Translations under genes and position numbers: made by a program
The notes under the pieces: model-generated
What the model was told of the DNA's origin: nothing
The model's input: the letters and a program-made list of their open reading frames with translations, nothing else
Databases searched by the model: none
In this document: one piece after another, positions 6,630-13,882 of the stretch
How the letters are laid out: every line of letters begins with the position of its first letter
Position numbering within the stretch: position 1 is the stretch's first letter
DNA from: Clostridiales bacterium
GTDB taxonomy: Bacteria > Bacillota > Clostridia > Peptostreptococcales > NVVX01
DNA length: 19,757 nucleotides
Assembly: GCA_021129785.1 (NCBI GenBank)
Contig: JAJOKQ010000103.1
Location: 1 to 19,757, forward strand
Reading direction: 5' to 3'

Positions 6630-6668
6630 GAGTATAGATTTTATCTGAATCATTTAAAACCTATACTC
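6630..6668. repeat. 14-bp inverted repeat between feoB and the NAS-like gene
   Basis: Arms 6630-6643 and 6655-6668 are complementary over 14 positions (one G:U in RNA) around an 11-nt loop. Starting about 20 bp after the feoB stop, it could end the feoAB transcript, but no clean U-run follows on the minus strand (next bases TTGTGTTAAAT). It also overlaps the expected -35 region of the next gene, so an operator or 3'-stabilising hairpin is equally possible. Confidence 0.6.
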
Positions 6669-6689
6669 ACACCGTTTATCTTATCTCAA

Positions 6690-8462
6690 TTAAAAAAGTC
6701 CACTAAAAATTTTAACACTATGATTTAACAAGCCCCCCACAACAAATGCAATCACAAACGTTGATCCGCCAATAAGTAATGCAACTTTCAAACGAAATTC
6801 CCTTATTAAGACCCCCATAACTGCTAAACACGGCAAGTAAAATAATGCTACTACAGACCCTACTAACAACTGCAATGATGTCAAGTTCATTTCTAAAAGT
6901 GGCAAAACCGCCAGTTCTCTTCTTATAACACCTAAAATCAGCCCTATTGTTGCTTCTCTTGGAAGCCCTAACCAATCTACAATTAAAGGCTCAATGTAAA
7001 TTGCTACATGCTTTAAAGAGTTTGTTTCAACAACTAGCCCTGCAAACAAAACTCCTAATATCATAGGAGTAGCACCTTCAAGAATAAAACTACGAGTTCT
7101 CATTATTATTTTTTTAAACAATGTTTTTCTGTCAGGTACAAGAAGGTTCGGTATTTCTAATAGCATTGGTTCTGCTTTACCTGGCAAAATCTTATTTAAG
7201 AAAAGTCCACTAAGCAAAATACCTGCAAAAGAAAATAAATATACTGTTGCTAACATCCACGCAGAATGTGCTCCGAGTAGCGCTATAAATGCGCCTGTTT
7301 GAGCTGTACAAGGAACAGCAATTGATACAACAGTAGCAATTATTATTCTCTCTTTTTTAGTAGTCGCAGCTCTTGTTCCTAAAACTGCTGGAACTGCACA
7401 ACCATAACCCATCATAATTGGAATTGCATTACCTCCTTGCATTCCTGCTTTCCTTAATACAGTGTCAATTAGTACTCCAAAACGAGGTAAGTAACCGCTG
7501 TCTTCTAGAAAGGATAAAGCAATATAAAAGAAAAAAACATATGGCAAAACGAGTGCAAAAGGCCATTCTATTCCCAAAATCAGCACTCCAAAATCTCCTA
7601 CAAGTATATTATATATAAGTCCTTCTGTAACAAACATTGATACTAGTGAAGTGATAAATGGTACATAATAATTATTTAATAAGGGCAATAATAGTCCTGC
7701 CCGTATACCTTTGCCGCCACCAACTACGATTCCAATCATTATAACAGTAACAATTAAAGCTATCGGTATACCTATCAATGGCTTTAGCATTGCATCTCCA
7801 AGCTTTTCCATAAAAGTAGGATGGTGAAGTTCCAGCTTTTGTACTCTCTTTAAAATTTCACCTACTTTTTTCCACCGGTCATCTTCGCTTCTTGGTAGAT
7901 TTTTAACGATGTTGTCATTATTTTTTTCAGTATTGAAAACTTCATACGCTTTGTTCAATAATTGTTTAAGCCCGATATTTCTAATAGCTACAGTTTTAAT
8001 TACAGGGGCTTGAATTTCTTCTTCTAATTTTCTAACATCAATCGTGATTCCTTGCTGCTCTGCAACATCTGCAAGATTAAGCGCAAAAATAATAGGAACA
8101 TCATATTTTTGTATTTGCAAAGCAAAATTTAAGTTTCTTTCTAGATTTGTTGCATCTAGAACACAGATTATTACATCTGCGTTTTCTTCATCTAACATTT
8201 TAACAGCTACTTCTTCAGCTGGCGAAGTCGTTTCTAAAGAATACACTCCTGGTACATCTATAATCGTGCCTTTCTTTCCGTCAAAATTTATCGTTCCTTT
8301 AGTATAGCTTACCGTAGTTCCTGAATAATTTGATGCAATTACATTCAAGCCTGTTAATTTTGAAAAAACCACACTCTTTCCTACGTTTGGGTTTCCTACA
8401 AGTAAAATTTTAATCCCCTCAGGGCTATCTTCTATTTTTACTTCTTTATGACAACTTTGCAA
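6690..8462 (-). CDS. feoB: Ferrous iron transport protein B
   Basis: A 590-residue inner-membrane Fe(II) transporter with an N-terminal GTPase domain. GTPase motifs: G1 GNPNVGKS (23-30), G2 threonines in SGTT (47-50), G3 DVPG (69-72), G4 NLAD (129-132; family members more often have NxxD with methionines). Membrane part from about residue 228, with the two Gate-type repeats marked by GYGCAVPAVLGTRA and PCTAQTGAFIALLGA. The protein is shorter than the ~770-residue E. coli FeoB, as is common in Firmicutes. The start is TTG at 8460-8462, with GAGGGGG eight bases upstream inside the end of feoA; no ATG or GTG lies nearby. It is co-transcribed with feoA, 3 bp apart. Confidence 0.95.
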   Translation of the reverse strand: MQSCHKEVKIEDSPEGIKILLVGNPNVGKSVVFSKLTGLNVIASNYSGTTVSYTKGTINFDGKKGTIIDVPGVYSLETTSPAEEVAVKMLDEENADVIICVLDATNLERNLNFALQIQKYDVPIIFALNLADVAEQQGITIDVRKLEEEIQAPVIKTVAIRNIGLKQLLNKAYEVFNTEKNNDNIVKNLPRSEDDRWKKVGEILKRVQKLELHHPTFMEKLGDAMLKPLIGIPIALIVTVIMIGIVVGGGKGIRAGLLLPLLNNYYVPFITSLVSMFVTEGLIYNILVGDFGVLILGIEWPFALVLPYVFFFYIALSFLEDSGYLPRFGVLIDTVLRKAGMQGGNAIPIMMGYGCAVPAVLGTRAATTKKERIIIATVVSIAVPCTAQTGAFIALLGAHSAWMLATVYLFSFAGILLSGLFLNKILPGKAEPMLLEIPNLLVPDRKTLFKKIIMRTRSFILEGATPMILGVLFAGLVVETNSLKHVAIYIEPLIVDWLGLPREATIGLILGVIRRELAVLPLLEMNLTSLQLLVGSVVALFYLPCLAVMGVLIREFRLKVALLIGGSTFVIAFVVGGLLNHSVKIFSGLF

Positions 8463-8465
8463 TTG

Positions 8466-8678
8466 CTATGCCCCCTCAACCTGAATTTGCTCAGCAATAT
8501 TTCTTGCAATCGCTATATTTCTCTTGCCTAATTTCACCACTACTGGTCCACCCATAGGTTGCTTAGAAACTATAGATACTGACATTCCTTCTCTTATTCC
8601 TAACGATTTTAGTAATGCTATTTTGGGTATTCTCTTAATAATGCAACTTTTTCTTTCACTGTGTCCATACATTGTCAT
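8466..8678 (-). CDS. feoA: Ferrous iron transport protein A
   Basis: A 70-residue SH3-like cytoplasmic protein that assists FeoB. The pattern LKSLGIREGMSVSIVSKQPMGGPVV with a C-terminal VKLGKRNIAIARNIAEQI is typical of FeoA (leading hydrophobic 'lgi.eG..v' and 'i.lR...a..i'). The ATG at 8676-8678 has GGAGG eight bases upstream. It is the first gene of the feoAB operon and lies behind a promoter overlapped by a 12-bp inverted repeat. Confidence 0.93.
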   Translation of the reverse strand: MTMYGHSERKSCIIKRIPKIALLKSLGIREGMSVSIVSKQPMGGPVVVKLGKRNIAIARNIAEQIQVEGA

Positions 8679-8722
8679 GAGGCTTTCCTCCTTTTGATAA
8701 TAGCTTTCATTTATTTATCAAT

Positions 8723-8751
8723 ATTTTATCATAGCAATAACGATTGTGCAA
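8723..8751 (-). promoter_or_regulatory. Promoter of feoAB
   Basis: On the minus strand TTGCAC (8746-8751) and TAAAAT (8723-8728) are separated by exactly 17 bp. The leader to the feoA ATG would be about 38 nt. The -35 box lies in the centre of the inverted repeat 8736-8766, so a repressor bound there would block RNA polymerase. Confidence 0.7.
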
Positions 8752-8766
8752 GTAACAATCGTTATT
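8736..8766. promoter_or_regulatory. Putative operator: 12-bp perfect inverted repeat over the feoA -35 box
   Basis: AATAACGATTGT (8736-8747) and ACAATCGTTATT (8755-8766) are perfect inverted repeats with a 7-bp spacer. As it is upstream of the predicted transcription start it should act as DNA, not as an RNA hairpin of the feoA message. Iron control by a Fur- or DtxR-type repressor is expected for feoAB, but the arms do not match the usual Fur 7-1-7 (TGATAAT-N-ATTATCA) or the DtxR/MntR consensus as I know them. Confidence 0.65.
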
Positions 8767-8892
8767 ATATGTTTATTGTTTTCATACCTATAGTTATTCT
8801 TCTGAAGTACTTTTTTCTTTAACTAACCTACGAAAAAATACTTACTACCTATCTTTTTTTCTTGCAAGTCGCCCCAATCCATTGAGTACCAT

Positions 8893-9606
8893 TCAATGTT
8901 GATTGTATTTAGCAATACGTTTTTTTCTTATTAAATCAAAAATTCTATTCCCAGAACTTAATAAAATAAGAATGCCCATGTAATACACAACAATTCTAAT
9001 AGTTGTGCTAATAAAGAAGCTTAGAGGTAGCATTTGTATCAGCACCTCATGACTTGGGTCTAGTAACCAAAGGTCATTTGCAAAGAAAATATGGTGAAAA
9101 TACGTAAAATACCTATTGAAATCAAAGTAAGTCATTGCCAGAATAACGCATATAAATAAAATATTAATCACCGTTGTTAAATAAGTTGTTTTTCTAATAT
9201 TCGCCCAAAATTCCCTTTTTTTTGCATCGAATCTGTATGCTATTAAAATCAAACTCAATATTGCTAATGCAGAGAAATTTCTTATATATCTTCCTGCAAT
9301 AAATAAATGTTTCACATCTACCATATGCAAAACAGCTCTTTCTCCAAAAACTTCTCTCTCTTCACCCTGAACAATTGCAACAGTGTCTAAAAATTCCCGC
9401 TCATCTGTTAGATACTCAATTAAATCAGTAATTGTAATTTCAAGATTTTCCATGTCCATACCAGTAATCGACGGGATATCGTTTTTTACAAACGAATCTA
9501 AATAATACTCTGTATTAAAAGAAACTCTGTCTACCACTGTTAGTAGTAACGCCAAAGATAGAAATATCCCAAATAAAATGTAAACAACAAAAAAGAATTT
9601 TCTCAT
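8893..9606 (-). CDS. DUF1461 / TIGR01906 integral membrane protein
   Basis: A 237-residue membrane protein of unknown function from a family common in Firmicutes. Four hydrophobic segments (about 5-25, 106-124, 143-162, 192-216) flank a large extracytoplasmic loop between the first two. Family-typical text is present: an FGERAVLHMVDVKHLF block (87-102) and FHHIFFANDLWLLDP (170-184). The C-terminus is basic (RKKRIAKYNQH) and should be cytoplasmic. The ATG at 9604-9606 has only a modest GAAAGG upstream. It lies after the chemotaxis-receptor gene, separated from it by a strong hairpin, and before feoAB; no functional link is evident. The 8771-8892 stretch after it holds no recognisable gene. Confidence 0.85.
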   Translation of the reverse strand: MRKFFFVVYILFGIFLSLALLLTVVDRVSFNTEYYLDSFVKNDIPSITGMDMENLEITITDLIEYLTDEREFLDTVAIVQGEEREVFGERAVLHMVDVKHLFIAGRYIRNFSALAILSLILIAYRFDAKKREFWANIRKTTYLTTVINILFICVILAMTYFDFNRYFTYFHHIFFANDLWLLDPSHEVLIQMLPLSFFISTTIRIVVYYMGILILLSSGNRIFDLIRKKRIAKYNQH

Positions 9607-9685
9607 TTTAAACGCGCCTTTCTTTATTCTTCGTACAGCCTAGTTATCTTATGAGTTGATGTATTTTTCTAAAATCAATATTATA

Positions 9686-9715
9686 CGAGGTGCTTGTCCT
9701 AAAACAAACACCTCG
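9686..9715 (-). terminator. Probable terminator after the chemoreceptor gene
   Basis: CGAGGTG...CACCTCG extends to a 12-bp stem with one G:U pair (arms 9686-9697 and 9704-9715) and a 6-nt loop. On the minus strand it follows the chemoreceptor stop by about 30 bp. The downstream flank (TATAATATTGATTTT) is AT-rich but lacks a clean U-run, so termination efficiency is uncertain. Confidence 0.6.
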
Positions 9716-9746
9716 CCAGTATATTTTAGATTAAAGTAAAGCTAAT

Positions 9747-11735
9747 TTAATTAACCTTGAATTTTTCAATAACAATCTGTAGCTCTTTAGCCAGTTCTGA
9801 TAAACCTTCGCTTGCGCTTGATATTTCAGTCATTGCCGCAACATTTTCTTCAGTAGCTGCTGATGCTTCTTGTGTCCCTGCTGCATTTTCTTGAGCAATT
9901 GCCGACAGGTTCTGAATAACGTCGATGATTTCTCCTTTTTTAACATCCATTTTTTTGCTTGACTCATTCAAGAAGCTTATACAATCTTTGATACTTTCCA
10001 CCGAGCTTGATATTCCATCAAATTTTTCATTTGTCATTCCAACAAATTTCTCTTGTTCTTTTATTACAGAACCTGCTTGTTTCATGCTTTTTAGAGTGTT
10101 TTCAGAATTTGTCTGTAACTCGCTTACAACTGCATCAATCTCTTTTGCAGAAGTAGATGATTGTTCTGCTAGTTTTCTAATTTCGTCTGCTACTACTGCA
10201 AAACCTCTCCCCGCTTCACCTGCTCTTGCTGCTTCAATAGCTGCATTGAGTGCAAGTAAATTAGTTTGCTCTGCGATATTTTGAATCATTCCACTCGCTA
10301 CACCAATTTTTCCTGTACTATTGTTCGTTTTTACAATTCCTTCATATACAACGCCACCATATTTTGCGTTTAACTCGGTTTTTTCAATTAAACTATCAAC
10401 TATTTCCAATCCTTCATCTTTTAAACTTGCAGCAATTTCTGTAGCTTTATTAAGTCTAGTTAGCAATTTGTGATCATTCTCTATTATTTCTCCAAGATCA
10501 TTTATTTTTAGCGCTCCCTGCTCAGTGTCATGTGCTTGTTCACTGGCGCTTTTAGCAATTTCCTCAACCGTTCTTCCAATTTCATCAGATGCAATTGCAG
10601 ATTGATTAGAAGTTTCAGTTAAATGCTCTGCCGAAGCTGTAACATGGTCAGATGCAGAAGCCACTTGCTTAATAAACATCCTCAAATTATCTGTTATTAG
10701 TTGTAGTGATTTAGCTAATCTTCCGATTTCATCTTTTCGTAACATAAATTCTTTGGGAATGTCTTCTCTTATATCTAGTGTTGCAACTACTTCAGCAAGT
10801 TTTGTTGAAGCAATAATAGGTTTGACCACTGATTTCCCTACAAAGTTTGTAAATATCAGACCAGCAATTAACACCATAAACGCCAAGCTAATAAGTCTAT
10901 TTCTTAGTGCAACCAGTCCTGATAAAATATCTTTTTCAAATGCTCCTACACCAATTGTCCATGATGTTCCTGAAACAGGAGCAACTCCTGTTAATCTATG
11001 TCTTCCAAAAACGCTGTATCTAATTACACCAAAATCTTCTGCTTCTTTCATAGCAACGCCCCAATTTTTCAGCTCGCCATTTTCTTCTATCTCGTTAAAT
11101 ATATTTCTTCGTGCACCGATATATTCGCGATCAGGATGCGAAATAATTGTTCCATCTTCTCTTATAATATATGCATATCCATTTTCTCCATAAGCCATTC
11201 TGTCTGTTATGTCATAAAGTAAACTTGCAGATTGCGTTCCTACAAGTGCTCCTACAACATCTGCTCCTTGCTCAATTGGAACTGCAAATTTTATTATTAA
11301 CTCATTCGTTTCAGCATGTAAAAAAGGATCTGATACACTTGCTATACCATCGAATGCTCTTTGTATATGTAAATCATCTTCTCCGAGAGAATCCTCGGTC
11401 ATATCTTGATGTCTTATTTTCCCATTTAAAGAAGCAACGCTTAGATTTAAAAAACCAATTCGCTTATATTGTCTTTGAAGTACTTGTGCTTGTTGAAGCC
11501 AAACCATACCACGAATATCATTTCTATCTGCTAACACGCTAAGCTTTGATAACTGCTCGCTTATATTGCTTTGTACTAAATTAGCACTTTCTCTCGCCAT
11601 TAGTTCTAATGCCTCTTCAACTTCTGCAACAACAGCCTTGCTAGACTCCTGATATGCAATAAACCCTAGCACAGATACTACTAAAAAAAGAAGAACAGAG
11701 AATAATACCATTAACCTTGTTTTTATGCTTTTCAC
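9747..11735 (-). CDS. Methyl-accepting chemotaxis protein with dCache-type sensor
   Basis: A 662-residue transmembrane chemoreceptor. TM1 at about 8-28, an extracellular sensor of about 250 residues with Cache-type text (ENGYAYIIREDGTIISHPD, 184-202), TM2 at about 281-303, a HAMP domain at about 304-357, then a long coiled-coil signalling domain. The signalling tip is clear: QTNLLALNAAIEAARAGEAG (490-509) followed by GRGFAVVADEIRKLAEQS. It should signal through CheW/CheA to flagellar motors, although no che or flagellar genes are in this window; the ligand is unknown. The start is GTG at 11733-11735 with AAGGAG nine bases upstream. It appears to be a single-gene unit: a hairpin terminator follows, and ligA lies upstream on the same strand with a 123-bp gap that shows no clear promoter. 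Confidence 0.93.
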   Translation of the reverse strand: MKSIKTRLMVLFSVLLFLVVSVLGFIAYQESSKAVVAEVEEALELMARESANLVQSNISEQLSKLSVLADRNDIRGMVWLQQAQVLQRQYKRIGFLNLSVASLNGKIRHQDMTEDSLGEDDLHIQRAFDGIASVSDPFLHAETNELIIKFAVPIEQGADVVGALVGTQSASLLYDITDRMAYGENGYAYIIREDGTIISHPDREYIGARRNIFNEIEENGELKNWGVAMKEAEDFGVIRYSVFGRHRLTGVAPVSGTSWTIGVGAFEKDILSGLVALRNRLISLAFMVLIAGLIFTNFVGKSVVKPIIASTKLAEVVATLDIREDIPKEFMLRKDEIGRLAKSLQLITDNLRMFIKQVASASDHVTASAEHLTETSNQSAIASDEIGRTVEEIAKSASEQAHDTEQGALKINDLGEIIENDHKLLTRLNKATEIAASLKDEGLEIVDSLIEKTELNAKYGGVVYEGIVKTNNSTGKIGVASGMIQNIAEQTNLLALNAAIEAARAGEAGRGFAVVADEIRKLAEQSSTSAKEIDAVVSELQTNSENTLKSMKQAGSVIKEQEKFVGMTNEKFDGISSSVESIKDCISFLNESSKKMDVKKGEIIDVIQNLSAIAQENAAGTQEASAATEENVAAMTEISSASEGLSELAKELQIVIEKFKVN

Positions 11736-11858
11736 TAATACACACTCCTTTTAAAGTTAACTACGTTGTTTGCCACAATATCTATTTGTCTTTAATACAG
11801 TATATTTCTACTTCCTCTCCGCTTTTCCCTTCTTTTTATTAAAATAATTTGAAAGAAA

Positions 11859-13853
11859 TCAATTTTCGAAAAGAAGTTTTTCCAACTTCTCTTCATCGAT
11901 AATTTGGACTTTGCTCTCTTTATTCCCTTCAATAATTTGCTCTGCTTTTTTTAGCTTAGAACCTGCATTTTCTCCTGCTAAAAGAAAGTCAGTATTCTTA
12001 CTAACACTACTCGCGACTGTAGCACCTAGTTTTTCTAATAAACTCTTAATCTCTCGCCTATCATATTTTACAAGTGTCCCAGTCACAACAACGGTTTTCC
12101 CAGAAAAAAAGCTTGTTGATTTTTCAACCTGTTTGTTCTCTGGATTAACGCCTTTAGATATCAATTTATCAATACTCTTTGCTATTGTTTCATCATTAAA
12201 GAAATCAATAATGCTTTTTGCTACAATATCTCCTATGTCACTAATTTCTATCAGTTCAGCAAATTGGGCTTTTTTAATATCTTCAAGTGTACTGTATTGT
12301 TTTGCTAAGTCACTTGCAGTCTTTTTTCCTACATTAGGTATGCCCAATCCATAAAGAAACGCGCTTAGCGAACAATTTTTACTATTTTCAATAGCCGCAA
12401 TTATGTTTTGAACTTTTTTTGCGCCAAAACGCTCTAAGCCAATAAGATTTTCATATTCTAACTCATATAAATCGGCCACTCCGTCTAAACCAAGTGCTTC
12501 ATTCAATTGCTGTATAGTCTTTTCACTTAAACCCTCTATATTCATAGCATCTCTACTTGCAAAATGAGAAATTCTTGCAACTAATTGTGGTTTGCATGAC
12601 AGGGGATTTGAGCAAAATATATGAGCTCCTTTTGAGAATACTTTACTCCCACATGCTGGACAATTTACTGGCTTAATGTTCTGCATTGTTTCTACGCAAT
12701 CCTTGTCAGCGCACCCTGTTATCTCAGGTATTACATCGTTCGATCTCCTTAGCCAAACATCGCATCCTATCTTCACTTTCTTTCTATTAATATCTTCCCA
12801 ATTATTTAAGGTTGCACGACTAACCGTAACCCCCCCTATATCAGTTGGTTCTAAAATAGCAAGAGGTGTAAGTTTGCCTGTTCTTCCAACTTGCCATACT
12901 ATATCCTCTAATTTGGTAGTTACTTCTTTTGCTTCAAATTTATATGCGATTGCCCAACGAGGGAATTTTTGTGTGTTTCCTAAAACTTTTCGAAGTGAAA
13001 TATCATTCACTTTAATGACTATTCCATCAATTAAATAATCTTGTTCCCCAACTTTTTCTTCCATCTTTTCGATTGCAGTAATAACTTCATCAATATCTAG
13101 GCAATGGATTATATGTTCGTTTACATAAAACTTGTTCTCTCTTAAGAAGTCTATCATCGCTAAATGTGTTTTAAAGTTTTGATGCTCAGCAAATCCCACG
13201 TTATAACAAAACGCGCTCAGGTTTCTCTTTGCAGTGATTTTAGGGTTTAGATTCCTTATTGCTCCTGCTGCTCCATTTCTAGCATTTTTCAAAGTCTCAC
13301 CCGCGGTTTCGTTGTATTTTTCAAGTACAGATAAACGCATTAAACATTCACCTTGCACCTCAATTTTATGTTTGTAGTCAATGGTTAAGGGTACTGTTTT
13401 AATAGTTTTAACTTGCTCTAGTACTTCTTCACCTACTATTCCATTACCTCTTGTTGCTGCTTGAATCAGTTTTCCATCATCATAAGTTAAATTAATTGTT
13501 AAGCCATCAAACTTATATTCAACAACGTAATCAAGCTTGGCATTTGTACCTGCAGTCATTTTTTTTACTCTATTATCCCATGCTCTTAGTTCCTCAAAAG
13601 TTTTACACTTATGCAAACTTAATAGTGGTGCAATATGTTTATGTGTAGCAAACTTTTTTAAAGGTTCTCCTCCAACTCTTCTAGATGGAGAATCTTCTAA
13701 TACTATATTAAGTTCATCTTCTAGTCTTATCAATTCATCATATAGTTGATCGTATTCTTTATCACTTATTGTAGGCTCATCTAGCACATAGTACCTATAA
13801 TTGTGCTCATTAAGCTGCCCTACAATATCTTTCATTCTACTTTTTCCTGCCAT
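11859..13853 (-). CDS. ligA: NAD-dependent DNA ligase LigA
   Basis: A 664-residue DNA ligase that seals nicks using NAD+. Domains in order: Ia (NAD-binding, HNYRYYVLDEP and SDKEYD, 17-35), adenylation domain with the catalytic lysine K114 in the KxDG motif (YKFDG), OB fold (about 305-390), Cys4 zinc finger (C398, C401, C414, C420), helix-hairpin-helix region (about 430-570), and C-terminal BRCT domain (582-660, GKTVVVTGTL and GATVASSVSKNT). The ATG at 13851-13853 is chosen because GGAGTG lies eight bases upstream; an in-frame GTG nine bases earlier would sit within that ribosome binding site. It follows pcrA by 29 bp; pcrA-ligA is a conserved Firmicute pair. Confidence 0.96.
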   Translation of the reverse strand: MAGKSRMKDIVGQLNEHNYRYYVLDEPTISDKEYDQLYDELIRLEDELNIVLEDSPSRRVGGEPLKKFATHKHIAPLLSLHKCKTFEELRAWDNRVKKMTAGTNAKLDYVVEYKFDGLTINLTYDDGKLIQAATRGNGIVGEEVLEQVKTIKTVPLTIDYKHKIEVQGECLMRLSVLEKYNETAGETLKNARNGAAGAIRNLNPKITAKRNLSAFCYNVGFAEHQNFKTHLAMIDFLRENKFYVNEHIIHCLDIDEVITAIEKMEEKVGEQDYLIDGIVIKVNDISLRKVLGNTQKFPRWAIAYKFEAKEVTTKLEDIVWQVGRTGKLTPLAILEPTDIGGVTVSRATLNNWEDINRKKVKIGCDVWLRRSNDVIPEITGCADKDCVETMQNIKPVNCPACGSKVFSKGAHIFCSNPLSCKPQLVARISHFASRDAMNIEGLSEKTIQQLNEALGLDGVADLYELEYENLIGLERFGAKKVQNIIAAIENSKNCSLSAFLYGLGIPNVGKKTASDLAKQYSTLEDIKKAQFAELIEISDIGDIVAKSIIDFFNDETIAKSIDKLISKGVNPENKQVEKSTSFFSGKTVVVTGTLVKYDRREIKSLLEKLGATVASSVSKNTDFLLAGENAGSKLKKAEQIIEGNKESKVQIIDEEKLEKLLFEN

Positions 13854-13882
13854 TTTACTCACTCCATATTTAGAAAATTATT

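Noticed and set aside
6718..6975. 85-aa minus-strand ORF inside feoB
   Set aside because: Alternative frame of the feoB 3' part; feoB itself is intact there and the ORF has no start signal or recognisable motif.
8736..8766. Inverted repeat at feoA as a terminator of the upstream gene
   Set aside because: It lies about 130 bp from the end of the upstream gene, has no T-tract on the minus strand and coincides with the -35 box of a good promoter, so an operator is the better reading.
10753..11193. 146-aa plus-strand ORF inside the chemoreceptor gene
   Set aside because: It is the antisense shadow of a clearly recognised receptor; serine- and proline-rich low-information sequence with no start signal.
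11911..12354. 147-aa plus-strand ORF inside ligA
   Set aside because: Antisense shadow of the BRCT/HhH coding region with no ribosome binding site.
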